Shown one piece after another: positions 51,740-60,423 of a stretch of DNA of 64,000 bases (its first letter is position 1; each line of letters starts with the position of its first letter). The translations under genes were made by a program, and so were the position numbers. The notes beneath the pieces are model-generated. The model ran no database searches, had not been told where the DNA came from, and saw only the letters and a list, made by a program, of their open reading frames with translations. The DNA is from Micromonospora pisi (GTDB lineage: Bacteria > Actinomycetota > Actinomycetes > Mycobacteriales > Micromonosporaceae): NCBI RefSeq assembly GCF_003633685.1, contig NZ_RBKT01000001.1, positions 2,542,001 to 2,606,000 of the forward strand, read 5' to 3'.

Positions 51740-52063
51740 GTGGCAACGGAACTTCAGCCGGCAGTCCGGACCCTCGTCGACGCGGCCAACGCGAACGACC
51801 TGCCGGCCTTCCTCGCCGGGTTCACCACCGACGGTGTGGTCGACGACTGGGGCCGGGAGTTCCAGGGCGCCGAACGGATCAGCGCCTGGAGCGACGCCGA
51901 GTTCATCGGCAAGCAGGTCAGCCTCGATGTACGGGACGTACGGCAGCACGGCGAGGAGACCGTGGTCGTCGCCGAGGTCGGTGGGAACGGCTTCAACGGC
52001 CCGAGCACCTTCGCGTTCCGGATGGCCGGCGACCGGGTCTCCCGGATGACCATCCGCGCCTGA
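51740..52063 (+). CDS. SnoaL-like / NTF2-fold small protein
   Basis: A 107-residue protein with the NTF2-like layout: initial helix VRTLVDAANANDLPAFLAGFTTDGVVDDWG, then EFQGAERISAWSDAEFIGKQV and strands to a final FAFRMAGDRVSRMTIRA. SnoaL-like proteins may be cyclases, isomerases or ligand carriers; none of the catalytic residues can be assigned. GGAG lies 6 nt before the GTG. It is a single gene, convergent with the aldehyde oxidoreductase operon at only 12 bp distance. Confidence 0.85.
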   Translation: MATELQPAVRTLVDAANANDLPAFLAGFTTDGVVDDWGREFQGAERISAWSDAEFIGKQVSLDVRDVRQHGEETVVVAEVGGNGFNGPSTFAFRMAGDRVSRMTIRA

Positions 52064-52075
52064 CCACGGGCCGCG

Positions 52076-54313
52076 TTACAGCAGGTCCTCCACGGTGATC
52101 GGAAGGTGCCGCACCCGGCGCCCGGTGGCGTGGTGCACCGCGTTCGCGATCGCCGCACCCGAGCCGACGATGCCGATCTCCCCGACCCCCTTGACGCCGA
52201 GCGGGTTGACCACGGTGTCGGTGACCTCGATGGTCTCCACCACCACGTCCGGCACGTCGGAGTTGACCGGGATCAGATAGTCCCCGAGGCTCGGGTTCGC
52301 CCAGCGACCGAGGCGGGCGTCCATCTGGCTCGCCTCCAGCAACGCGTGGCTCAGCCCCCAGAGCATCCCGCCCATGAGCTGGCTGTGCGCGGTCTTGCGG
52401 TTCAACACCCGGCCCGGCGCGAAGACCCCCACCATCCGGCGTACCCGAATCAGGCCGAGGTCGGCGTCGACGGCGACCTCGGCGAACTGCGCGCCGAAGG
52501 TGTGCAGTCCGTACCCGGGGTCCGGCGGTGGCGGAGTCCAGACGCCCAACGCCTCGACGTCCGGGGTGAACTGCCGCGACAGCATCTCGGCGTAGGTCTC
52601 GCCGACATCGGGCCGATCCCGTAGCCGCATCCGCCCGTCCTCGACCGACACCGCGCCCGGATCCGCGCCGTGCAGCGGCGACTGCGCGTCCGCGACGGCC
52701 CGCCCGACGAGTTCGTCGCGCAGTTGCGTGGACGCGAGGTGCACCGCCGCGCTGACCGCGCCGGTGCCGGCGGATCCGACCGCGGCGGTGATGTTCGGCA
52801 GGTCGCTGCCGCCACCGATGAACCGGACCCGCTCGACCGGCAGGCCGAGTCCGTCGGCGGCGACCTGGGTCATCGCGGTGGTCACGCCGGTGCCGAACTC
52901 CGACACGCCCGCCTCGACCACCGCGCTGCCGTCGCTGTAGAGCCGGGCCCGCGCCCGCTGCGGATTCGGGGGCGCCACATGCGGGTACGCGGACGCGGCC
53001 ACCCCCCAACCGATCAACGTCCGCCCCTGCCTGCGGGTGCCCGGGTTCGGGTCACGCCCGGCCCAGCCGAAGAGGTCCGCGCCCCGCTGGAAGCACTCGC
53101 GGATGCCGTTGCTCGACCACGGGCGGCCACTGGTCGGGTCGGTGTCCGCGAAGTTACGCAGCCGCAGCTCGATCGGGTCGACCCCGATCCGCTCGGCGAG
53201 TTCGTCCATCGCGCACTCCAGGGCGAAGATCCCCGTCGCCTCCCCCGGGCCGCGCATGAACGTCGGGGTGATGGTGTTTCCCTTGGCGATCCGGTAGATC
53301 CCCTCGTAGTTGGGCGTGGCGTAGAGGATCCCGGGCGACTGCAGCGAGGTCTCCGCCCAGTCGTCGAAGTGTGAGGTGATGGAGAGCTTGTGATGACGCA
53401 GCGCGGTCAACCGGCCCTCCGCGTCGACACCGAGGGTGAGGTGCTGCTCCTGCTCCTCGCGATGCCCGCAGGAATGGAACATCTGCTCCCGGTTCAGGGA
53501 GAGCCGGACCGGCCGCCCCACCTGGCGGGCGGCGAGCGCGGCCAGGGTGACATGTGGCCAGATCATCGCCTTGCTGCCGAAGCTGCCGCCGACGAACTCG
53601 CTGACCACCTTGATCTGGGTGGGCGAGATGCCGAGCAGCGCCGCCACGGTCAACTGGGTGGCGGTCGGTCCCTGGGTGGAGTCGTAGATGGTGAGCCGGT
53701 GGACGTCGTCCCAGACCACGGTGCTGGCCGAGGGCTCGATCGGGTTCTGGTGATTGGCCGAGAACCGGTAGGTCACGTCGACCTGAGCCGTCGCCTGGCC
53801 GAGGCCGGCCTCGACGTCACCTCGGGCAAACCGGCCCGGCAGCATCCCACCGAAGATCCGCTCCGGCTCGTACGCCTGGTCGCGTACCTGGTCGAGGGTG
53901 GTTTTGGACGGCGTCTCCTCGTAGTCGACGCGGAGCAGACTGGCCGCGTGCTCGGCACGTTCGACCGTGTCGGCGACCACGATGGCCACCGGCTGCCCGG
54001 CGTAGTGCACCACGTCGTCCTGCATCGGGAAGTAGCTCTGTCCGGGGGCCGCCATCCCGGCCAGCGAGGGCAGCAGTTTCGGCGTGCCGGGGATCTTCGG
54101 CAGGTTGAGGTGGGTGAGTACGGCGATCAGCCCGTCGGCCCGTTGCGCCGCGCCGGTGTCGATCGAGACGATTCGCCCGCTCGCCACCCGGGCGCCGACC
54201 AGGACCGCGTGCACCAGTCCGGGCAGGACCAGTTCGGCGGTGTAGCGGGCGGCGCCGCTGACCTTCGCCCGACCGTCGACCCGGTCGAGGGTGGTGCCGA
54301 TCGCCGGGCTCAT
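52076..54313 (-). CDS. paoC: aldehyde oxidoreductase, molybdenum-binding subunit (PaoC type)
   Basis: A 745-residue xanthine-dehydrogenase-family large subunit. DGRAKVSGAARYTAELVLPGLVHAVLVGARVASG and VADTVERAEHAASLLRVDYEE define the hammerhead domain. The cofactor domain contains PIEPSASTVVWDD, FVGGSFGSKAM, the RGPGEATGIFALECAMDELAE segment and GVGEIGIVGSGAAIANAV, whose Glu is the catalytic base in this family. The molybdenum cofactor is probably the cytosine-dinucleotide form. It is last in the 2Fe-2S, FAD, Mo operon, starting within the FAD gene stop (4-nt overlap). No maturation factor is seen nearby. Confidence 0.95.
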   Translation of the reverse strand: MSPAIGTTLDRVDGRAKVSGAARYTAELVLPGLVHAVLVGARVASGRIVSIDTGAAQRADGLIAVLTHLNLPKIPGTPKLLPSLAGMAAPGQSYFPMQDDVVHYAGQPVAIVVADTVERAEHAASLLRVDYEETPSKTTLDQVRDQAYEPERIFGGMLPGRFARGDVEAGLGQATAQVDVTYRFSANHQNPIEPSASTVVWDDVHRLTIYDSTQGPTATQLTVAALLGISPTQIKVVSEFVGGSFGSKAMIWPHVTLAALAARQVGRPVRLSLNREQMFHSCGHREEQEQHLTLGVDAEGRLTALRHHKLSITSHFDDWAETSLQSPGILYATPNYEGIYRIAKGNTITPTFMRGPGEATGIFALECAMDELAERIGVDPIELRLRNFADTDPTSGRPWSSNGIRECFQRGADLFGWAGRDPNPGTRRQGRTLIGWGVAASAYPHVAPPNPQRARARLYSDGSAVVEAGVSEFGTGVTTAMTQVAADGLGLPVERVRFIGGGSDLPNITAAVGSAGTGAVSAAVHLASTQLRDELVGRAVADAQSPLHGADPGAVSVEDGRMRLRDRPDVGETYAEMLSRQFTPDVEALGVWTPPPPDPGYGLHTFGAQFAEVAVDADLGLIRVRRMVGVFAPGRVLNRKTAHSQLMGGMLWGLSHALLEASQMDARLGRWANPSLGDYLIPVNSDVPDVVVETIEVTDTVVNPLGVKGVGEIGIVGSGAAIANAVHHATGRRVRHLPITVEDLL

Positions 54314-55329
54314 GCCGCGCCTCCCGTTCCCACACCTTGTCGCCAGTCGTCGGCGGTGACCATCTCCAGGGCCCGTACGATGCTGCGCCGGGCAAGTTCG
54401 ATTTTGTATTCGTTCATCCCGTGCGAGATCGCCGGCAGCAGTTCCGCCCGCGCCGCCTCGCCGAAGTTCTGCACCGTCGCGGGTGCCCCGGTCAGCAGCC
54501 GCTCGGCCTGACGGGCCCGCCACGGCTTGGTGGCCACACCACCGAGCGCGATCCGTACGTCGCTGATCCGGTCGCCCTCCAACGAGATCGCGACCGCGAC
54601 CGAGGCGAGCGCGAACTCGTACGAGTCCCGGTCACGGACCTTGAGGTAGAGCGACCGGTCCGCCACCGGGCTGGGCGGCACCTCGATCTCGACGATGAGT
54701 TCGCCGTGGCCGAGCGGGTGCTCACGTTCCGGGGTCTGGTCGGGCAACAGGAAGAAGTCGTCGATGCCGATCTCGCGCCGGCCGGAGGAGCTTTCGGTGT
54801 GCACCACGGCGTCGAGCGCGACCAGCGCGACAGCGAGGTCGGAGGGGTGGGTGGCGATGCACTTGTCGCTCGTACCGAGGACCGCGTGCTCCCGGTTGAC
54901 GCCGTGCAGCGCGGCGCACCCGCTGCCCGGCGTCCGCTTGTTGCAGCCGGCGGCGAGGTCGCGGAAGTAGCCACACCGGACCCGCTGCATCAGGTTGCCG
55001 CCGATCGAGGCCATGTTGCGCAGCTGCGGGGAGGCGCCGAGCAGCAGGGACTGGGAGATCACCGGGAACCATGTCCGGACCAGCGGGGCCTGGGCCACGT
55101 CGCTCATCCGGGCCAGGGCGCCGATCCGTAGCCCGCCCCCGGGTGTCGGGTCGACCTGGCGCAGCGGCAGGTCGTTGATGTCGACCAGCCGGCCGGGCTG
55201 TTCGACGTAGATGCGCAGCAGGTCGACCTGGGTGGTGCCGCCGGCGAGGAAGGAGCTGTCCGCGTCCGCGCTGACGACGCCGACGGCGGTGGCGATGTCG
55301 GCCACCCGCGAGTAACTAACGGGTCGCAT
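54310..55329 (-). CDS. paoB: aldehyde oxidoreductase, FAD-binding subunit with extra 4Fe-4S loop (PaoB type)
   Basis: A 339-residue subunit. The FAD site has FLAGGTTQVDLLRIYVEQPGRLVDI and LLLGASPQLRNMASIGGNLMQRVRC. A cysteine-rich loop (RCGYFRD, GCNKRTPGSGCAAL, SDKCIATHPSDLA; about residues 118-168) matches the 4Fe-4S binding insertion of E. coli PaoB, absent in classical xanthine dehydrogenase FAD subunits. The C-terminal CO-dehydrogenase-like domain follows. Its start overlaps the 2Fe-2S gene by 14 nt. Electrons would flow from Mo through 2Fe-2S clusters to this FAD. Confidence 0.94.
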   Translation of the reverse strand: MRPVSYSRVADIATAVGVVSADADSSFLAGGTTQVDLLRIYVEQPGRLVDINDLPLRQVDPTPGGGLRIGALARMSDVAQAPLVRTWFPVISQSLLLGASPQLRNMASIGGNLMQRVRCGYFRDLAAGCNKRTPGSGCAALHGVNREHAVLGTSDKCIATHPSDLAVALVALDAVVHTESSSGRREIGIDDFFLLPDQTPEREHPLGHGELIVEIEVPPSPVADRSLYLKVRDRDSYEFALASVAVAISLEGDRISDVRIALGGVATKPWRARQAERLLTGAPATVQNFGEAARAELLPAISHGMNEYKIELARRSIVRALEMVTADDWRQGVGTGGAA

Positions 55330-55864
55330 CGGTCCCCCCGACGCCCATTTCGTCGCGGACCTGCCGGATCGCGGCCCGGATGTGCGGGTACGCCGCACAG
55401 CGGCAGAGGTTGCCGCTCATCCACTCGCGGATGTTCGCGTCGTCGGGCTGGTGCCCCTCGTGCAGGAAGGCCACCGCCGACATGATCTGACCAGGGGTGC
55501 AGTAGCCGCACTGGAACGCGTCCCGCTCGATGAAGGCGGCCTGCATGGGGTGCAGTTCGCCATCCTGGGCGAGTCCCTCGATCGTGGTGATCTCCCGGGC
55601 CTCGCAGGTGATCGCCAGGGTCAGGCAGGCGAGCACCCGCCGCTTGTCGACCCAGACCGTGCAGGCGCCGCAGGCGCCCTGGTTGCAGCCCTTCTTCGTG
55701 CCGGTGAGGTCGAGCCGGTCGCGGAGCGCGTCCAGCAGGCTCACCCGGGGCTCGATCGGAATGGTCCGTGGCACTCCGTTCACGGAGAGCGTGATCATGA
55801 CTTCCCCCGGGCCGCGTACGACCGCGGTGTCCGCGGTCCCCACCGCCCCCACGTACGACTTCAC
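55316..55864 (-). CDS. paoA: aldehyde oxidoreductase, 2Fe-2S subunit (PaoA type)
   Basis: A 182-residue ferredoxin-like subunit with two clusters. The plant-type site is KKGCNQGACGACTVWV ... VLACLTLA; the C-terminal site is FQCGYCTPGQIMSAVAF ... SGNLCRCAAYPHI. The sequence LHPMQAAFIERDAFQCGYC is very close to E. coli PaoA. I chose GTG at 55864 because codons from there already show strong G/C third-position bias; ATG at 55798 with a GGGGAAG site is the alternative. No Tat signal is present, unlike E. coli PaoA, so the complex is probably cytoplasmic. Confidence 0.94.
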   Translation of the reverse strand: MKSYVGAVGTADTAVVRGPGEVMITLSVNGVPRTIPIEPRVSLLDALRDRLDLTGTKKGCNQGACGACTVWVDKRRVLACLTLAITCEAREITTIEGLAQDGELHPMQAAFIERDAFQCGYCTPGQIMSAVAFLHEGHQPDDANIREWMSGNLCRCAAYPHIRAAIRQVRDEMGVGGTDATR

Positions 55865-55896
55865 GTCGCACCACCCCCGCTCCTGGTCCAGGCGAG

Positions 55897-55926
55897 AGTA
55901 TCGAGAAATCAGGCTGTATCAGACAA
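55897..55926 (-). promoter_or_regulatory. candidate promoter of the paoABC operon
   Basis: On the minus strand TTGTCT (55926-55921), an 18-nt spacer and GATACT (55902-55897) match the -35/-10 pattern, about 33 nt before the GTG start. Confidence 0.55.
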
Positions 55927-56005
55927 AACCCTTCAAATGCCTCTAGGGCTTGCCGCTACCGGGCGCCCGCCCCGGACCACCCGTTCCCAGCCACCAACGA
56001 CGCCG

Positions 56006-56911
56006 TCACACCAGGGCCGGCGTGCCGCCGAGCGGCAAGCCACGCAGGCGGGCGGCGTCCTGGCTGGGCGGCGCGCCGAACTGGCGGCGGTACTCGCGGC
56101 TGAACTGGGACGGGCTGTCGTAGCCCACCCGCATGCCGACACCGGCGACGTCGTGGGGATGCGTGGCGAGCAGGAGCCGGGCCTCCTGCAACCGGATCTG
56201 TTTCTGGAACTGAATCGGGCTCATCGCGGTGACCGCCTGGAAGTTGCGGTAGAAGGCGGACGCGCTCATGCCGGACATCTGTGCCACGTCCTCCACCCGG
56301 AATGCCTGCATGTAGTGGTCACGGATCCACCGGACCGCCCGTGCGACGTGGGTGAGACTGCTGTCGGCGAGGCCGAGTTGGCGGACGACGGCACCCTGCT
56401 CGCTGGTGATCAGCCGCCAGAGGACCTCCCGTTTGACCAGTGGCGCGAGCACGGCGCGGTCGCGTGGCTGGTCGAGCAGGCGCAGCAGCCTGATCACCGC
56501 GTCGAGGAGCTCGTCGGACGCGTCACTGACGGCCAGGCCGGACGGCACGCCACTGCCGGCGGGCGGAATGTCACCGGGGGCCGCCTGCAACAGCAACTCG
56601 GCAACGGCGGCCGGCTGCAGGGTCAGGCCGAAGCCCAGCGCCGGCCACTCGGGGCTGGCCTCGGTGAAGTGGCCGGTGATCGGCAGATCGACCGAGGCGA
56701 CGAGGTACTGGCCCGCGCGGTACTCGTACACACGGTCGCCGAGTGCGATCCGTTTCGCGCCCTGCGCGATGAGTGCCATCACGGTGCCCGACATCGACGC
56801 TGACGGCGGTGGCGGCTGCTCGACCTTCGAGATCAGGACACCGTCGATGGCGGTGGTCATGTCCGGTCGGACGTGCCGGGCGAGCAGGGTACGCAGCTCA
56901 TCAAGGCTCAT
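56006..56911 (-). CDS. AraC-family regulator with AraC-type N-terminal domain (YqhC-like)
   Basis: A 301-residue regulator. The cupin-like N-terminal domain (about residues 10-185) includes VMALIAQGAKRIALGDRVYEYRAGQYLVASVDLPITGH, typical of AraC N-terminal type proteins. The C-terminal double HTH (about 200-295) includes VEDVAQMSGMSASAFYRNFQ and VAGVGMRVGYDSPSQFSREYRRQFG. E. coli YqhC of this type senses aldehydes and activates aldehyde reductase genes. It stands between the PaoABC operon and the divergent monooxygenase/esterase pair, so it may control either or both. Confidence 0.9.
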   Translation of the reverse strand: MSLDELRTLLARHVRPDMTTAIDGVLISKVEQPPPPSASMSGTVMALIAQGAKRIALGDRVYEYRAGQYLVASVDLPITGHFTEASPEWPALGFGLTLQPAAVAELLLQAAPGDIPPAGSGVPSGLAVSDASDELLDAVIRLLRLLDQPRDRAVLAPLVKREVLWRLITSEQGAVVRQLGLADSSLTHVARAVRWIRDHYMQAFRVEDVAQMSGMSASAFYRNFQAVTAMSPIQFQKQIRLQEARLLLATHPHDVAGVGMRVGYDSPSQFSREYRRQFGAPPSQDAARLRGLPLGGTPALV

Positions 56912-57067
56912 GCACCGATTGAAGCACGGAACGATACTCGCGACAAAAGTAGGATCAGGCAAGAGGTAAGGAGCATCCTTCTAACGTTTGTGCTGGTCAC
57001 GGTGGTTTGATGAGTAGGTCGATGTCGCAGGAACACGCGACAGTCCCACGAATGAGGAGATGCACCG

Positions 57068-57373
57068 ATGATCGTCAACCACGGTTTCCACGCCACCATG
57101 ACCGCGCAGCCCGGCAAGGGCGACGAACTGGTCGAGTTCCTCCTCGACGCGCCGTCCCTGCCGCACCCCGACTGCGTTGTCTTCCTGGTCAGCCGCTCGG
57201 CCGGCAACCGCGACATCGTCCACGTCACCGAAGGCTGGACCAGCGCGGACGCTCACCGCAGGTTCTTCGCGACCGAGGAAGCCACGGCACTGGTCGCGAA
57301 GCTCCAGCCACTGCTCGCCGGCGAGTCCCAGTACGCCGACGAGGTACCGGTCGGCGGTAAGGCCGCCTTCTGA
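57068..57373 (+). CDS. antibiotic biosynthesis monooxygenase (ABM) domain protein
   Basis: A 101-residue dimeric alpha+beta barrel protein: MIVNHGFHATMTAQPGKGDELVEFLLDAP, VFLVSRSAGNRDIVHVTEGWTSADAHRRFFATEE. ABM proteins include cofactor-free quinol oxidases and many unassigned members. A GAGGAG site lies 6 nt before the ATG. It is the first gene of a two-gene operon with the esterase and is divergent from the AraC regulator. Confidence 0.88.
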   Translation: MIVNHGFHATMTAQPGKGDELVEFLLDAPSLPHPDCVVFLVSRSAGNRDIVHVTEGWTSADAHRRFFATEEATALVAKLQPLLAGESQYADEVPVGGKAAF

Positions 57374-57438
57374 GCCCCGCCGCCCAGACGACCCGCCCCC
57401 TCAAGGTCAACCCGCTCCCCCTCCACGAAGGAACCACC

Positions 57439-58410
57439 ATGACGCTCGCACGCCCCCACACCGACCCCGAACTGCGCGCACTTCTCGCCGACATGCCACT
57501 CATGCCCCAGCTCAACACCGAGGTACTCGCGCAGATCCGCCAATTCCCGCCGACCCCGATCGAGACCCTGCTCGAAGGCCGCTCCGTCGACCGCCGCGAG
57601 GTCACCATCCCCAGCCCGGACGGCGCGCGGATCCCACTGGAGATCCTCCGTCCGGCCGGAGCCGGCCGCTCCACGACGGCAGCGCCCTGCGTCTACTGGA
57701 TCCACGGCGGCGGAATGGTGATGGGAGATCGCTTCTCCCAGATCGACATCCCACTCGAATGGCTCGACCGGTTCGGTGCCGTCGTGGTCTCCGTGGACTA
57801 CCGGCTGGCACCGGAGGCCACCGGCACAACACTGGTCGACGACTGCTACCAAGGTCTGCTCTGGGTCGCCGAGCACGCCGACGAACTGGGCATCGACCCC
57901 ACCCGGATCATCGTCGCGGGCACCAGCGCCGGCGGCGGCCTCGCCGCCGGGGTCACCCTCATGGCACGGGACCGGAACACCCCGGCGATCGCCGCCCAGA
58001 TCCTGATCTACCCCATGCTCGACCACCGCAACGACACCACCTCAAGCCAGCAGTACTCCGGCGGCCCGGGCGTCTGGACCCGCGAGATGAACGAATTCGG
58101 ATGGCGATCGGTGCTCGGCGACCTCGCCGACGAGAACGTGCCCAGCTACATCTCACCCGCGCTCGCCGACGACCTCTCGGGCCTGCCCACCACCTACATC
58201 GACGCCGGTACGGCCGAGGTCTTCCGCGACGAGGACGTCAACTACGCGACACGGATCTGGGCGGCCGGCGGCCAGGCCGAACTGCACGTCTGGGCGGGCG
58301 GCTTCCACGGATTCGACGCCCTCTACCCGCAGGCACGGGTCTCAGCCGCCGCACGCCGCACGCGGGGCGACTGGCTCGACCGGATCCTGAACCCCGCCAC
58401 CGACGCATAG
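57439..58410 (+). CDS. alpha/beta hydrolase, hormone-sensitive-lipase-like esterase
   Basis: A 323-residue esterase with the HSL family oxyanion-hole motif WIHGGGMVMGD, nucleophile elbow GTSAGGGLAAG (Ser), acid in YIDAGTAEVFRDEDV (Asp or Glu) and His in GGFHGFDALYP. It acts on short acyl esters, probably in the cytoplasm as no signal is seen. AAGGA precedes the ATG. It follows the ABM gene by 65 bp in the same direction. The 58411-58560 gap before the convergent regulator shows no feature. Confidence 0.93.
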   Translation: MTLARPHTDPELRALLADMPLMPQLNTEVLAQIRQFPPTPIETLLEGRSVDRREVTIPSPDGARIPLEILRPAGAGRSTTAAPCVYWIHGGGMVMGDRFSQIDIPLEWLDRFGAVVVSVDYRLAPEATGTTLVDDCYQGLLWVAEHADELGIDPTRIIVAGTSAGGGLAAGVTLMARDRNTPAIAAQILIYPMLDHRNDTTSSQQYSGGPGVWTREMNEFGWRSVLGDLADENVPSYISPALADDLSGLPTTYIDAGTAEVFRDEDVNYATRIWAAGGQAELHVWAGGFHGFDALYPQARVSAAARRTRGDWLDRILNPATDA

Positions 58411-58560
58411 GCGCCCGGATCCCGACGCGGTACGTGGTCCAGCCGGACGGTTCCCCCGACACCGTCCGGCCACCACGCGGTGCCTGGGCGGCGGAACATC
58501 CGTCCGGCGAGGGCAACGCCTTCCCCGATCCGGGCGACGCCTGACGGGCCGGGGCGACGC

Positions 58561-59310
58561 CTAACCGCCCCGGGTGCTGGCGTCCGGTTGCCGTTCGACC
58601 ACCTCGTCGGGGAGATCGAGCTGCTCCCGGAGGGCGTCACGACCGAGCCCGGTGAGCGCGACCGCACGGCTGGTGCCGATCCGGGTGATCCAGCCGGCGT
58701 CGAACGCGTACCGGCAGAGCGCCGCGCCGACCGCCCCGGCTAGGTGCGGGCGCCGTTCGGTCCAGTCCAGGCACGAGCGAACCACCGGCCGCCGCCCGGA
58801 TCCCGACGGTGGCAGGGCCACACCGAGCCCGCGCAGCCAGGCCGTACCCGGCTCGGTCAGGGTCAGTCCCCGCGCCCAGTCCAGGTGGCCACGGGCCGTC
58901 ATCGCGTCGGCGATCCCCACACCGAGCTTGCCGGCGAGGTGGTCGTAGCAGGTACGCCCCTGCGCCAGCGCCCCCCGCTGACGCGCCATCGACAGTGAGC
59001 TGACCGGCTCGGGCCGGTGCGGCAGGTTAGCCGTGAGCAGCTCGATCAGTTCGGCGGTCCCCGGCCCGGCGAGCCGTACGTACCGGTGCCGCCCCTGCCG
59101 CTCCTGGGTCAGCAGCCCGCCGTCGACCAGCAGGTTCAGATGCCCGGTCGCGGTCGATGCCGCCACCTGGGCGTGCCGGGCCAGCTCGGTCGCGGTCCAG
59201 GCCCGGCCGTCGAGCAGGGCCAGGCAGATCGTCGCCCGGGTACGGTCGGCCAGCAGCCCGGCCAGGGCGGCCAGCCCGGCGCTCTGCTCGTGTGGGTGCC
59301 GGTTACCCAT
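58561..59310 (-). CDS. ArsR-like winged-helix regulator with long C-terminal domain
   Basis: A 249-residue regulator. The N-terminal HTH (about residues 12-75) reads LADRTRATICLALLDGRAWTATELARHAQVAASTATGHLNLLVDGGLL with wing RQGRHRYVRLAG. The C-terminal half (about 95-240) includes CYDHLAGKLGVGIADAM and SCLDWTERRPHLAGAVGAALCRYAF, a domain I know from other actinobacterial ArsR-like proteins but cannot assign a ligand to. GGGTGG lies before the ATG. It is divergent from the DedA protein across 198 bp. Confidence 0.85.
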   Translation of the reverse strand: MGNRHPHEQSAGLAALAGLLADRTRATICLALLDGRAWTATELARHAQVAASTATGHLNLLVDGGLLTQERQGRHRYVRLAGPGTAELIELLTANLPHRPEPVSSLSMARQRGALAQGRTCYDHLAGKLGVGIADAMTARGHLDWARGLTLTEPGTAWLRGLGVALPPSGSGRRPVVRSCLDWTERRPHLAGAVGAALCRYAFDAGWITRIGTSRAVALTGLGRDALREQLDLPDEVVERQPDASTRGG

Positions 59311-59508
59311 CGCCCACCCTGACCACGGCATCCTCCTCCGGAACGTGTGGCCCAGTCTGCGCCCGGCAGACTTCGGCCGACAACGAAGCGTGGCCCTGGA
59401 GGGGCCCGACGGGTGTGGTTTTCCGCATGCCGGCACCTGCGGTTCGCCCGGCGGACCTGGCGGCCCACCGCATGGTGACGCTCAGAATGGCCCCGTAACG
59501 TCTTTCCC

Positions 59509-60351
59509 GTGAATCGAACCTGGGATTACACCAGCTCGTTGCTCGCCGCCACCCCAGAGCCTGATTCGGGCGGGATCGTGGGTTTTGTCACCGGCCTGAT
59601 GGAGACCCTCGGTGGTCCCGGTGCCGGGCTGGCGGTCGCCCTGGAGAACCTCTTCCCGCCCATCCCGAGCGAGGTGATCCTGCCGCTGGCCGGGTTCACC
59701 GCGAGCCAGGGCAACCTGAGCCTGTTCAGCGCGATCATCTGGACCACCATCGGTTCGGTGGTCGGCGCGCTCGCGCTCTACTACGTCGGTGCGTTGCTCG
59801 GCCGGGACCGGGTACGCGCGATCGCCGCGAAACTGCCGTTGGTGAAGCTCGCCGACGTCGACCGGACCGAGGCGTGGTTCCTGAAGCACGGGGTCCAGGC
59901 GGTCTTCTTCGGCCGGATGATCCCGGTCTTCCGCAGCCTCATCTCCATCCCGGCCGGGGTGGAACGGATGCGGGTCACGACGTTCCTGCTCTTCACCGCG
60001 CTGGGCAGCCTGATCTGGAACACCGTCTTCGTGCTGGCCGGTTACTTCCTCGGCGAGAACTGGCACGTGGTCGAGAGTTACGTCGGCGTACTCCAGAACA
60101 TCGTGATCGCGGTCTGCGTGATCGCGGTCGGTTACTTCATCGTCACCCGCGTACGCCGCGCCAGGCAGGCGAAGCTGGCACCGGAGGAGGCGGACGAACC
60201 GGAGCAGCCCTGGCACGGGCAGCCGTGGGACGCACAGCCGGCGGCGGACCCGTACGCCGGGTATCCGGGTCAGGCCGATCCGGTCGCCCAGGCCCGCGCC
60301 GAGCGGGGCACCCTCTACGGCACCCCGCGCCAGCCCGGCGACCACTGGTGA
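59509..60351 (+). CDS. DedA-family membrane protein with Pro/Gln-rich tail
   Basis: A 280-residue membrane protein: ENLFPPIPSEVILPLAGFTASQG (the E-x3-P-x-P-x-E DedA motif, about residues 46-68), FFGRMIPVFRSLISIPAGVERM with the functionally important basic residues, and about five helices. The last 65 residues (EEADEPEQPWHGQPWDAQP...) are hydrophilic and low-complexity, likely cytoplasmic. DedA proteins are implicated in undecaprenyl-phosphate or phospholipid translocation. GTG at 59509 is the first in-frame start. A second, different DedA gene is at 42337-42894. Confidence 0.92.
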   Translation: MNRTWDYTSSLLAATPEPDSGGIVGFVTGLMETLGGPGAGLAVALENLFPPIPSEVILPLAGFTASQGNLSLFSAIIWTTIGSVVGALALYYVGALLGRDRVRAIAAKLPLVKLADVDRTEAWFLKHGVQAVFFGRMIPVFRSLISIPAGVERMRVTTFLLFTALGSLIWNTVFVLAGYFLGENWHVVESYVGVLQNIVIAVCVIAVGYFIVTRVRRARQAKLAPEEADEPEQPWHGQPWDAQPAADPYAGYPGQADPVAQARAERGTLYGTPRQPGDHW

Positions 60352-60366
60352 CCTGACTCCGGTGTA

Positions 60367-60414
60367 AGGAAGGGCCCCTTGTTATCGCTTTCTGTATAGG
60401 AAGGGGCCCTTCCT
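60367..60414. repeat. dispersed palindrome of the Micromonospora GGAAGGGCCCCTT type
   Basis: AGGAAGGGCCCCTT (60367-60380), a 20-nt loop and its exact complement (60401-60414) make a 14-bp hairpin in the gap between two convergent genes. I recall near-identical elements with the same GTTATCGCTTTCTGTATAGG-like loop in many intergenic regions of Micromonospora. It may also terminate both genes. Confidence 0.7.
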
Positions 60415-60423
60415 AACCGGCGT

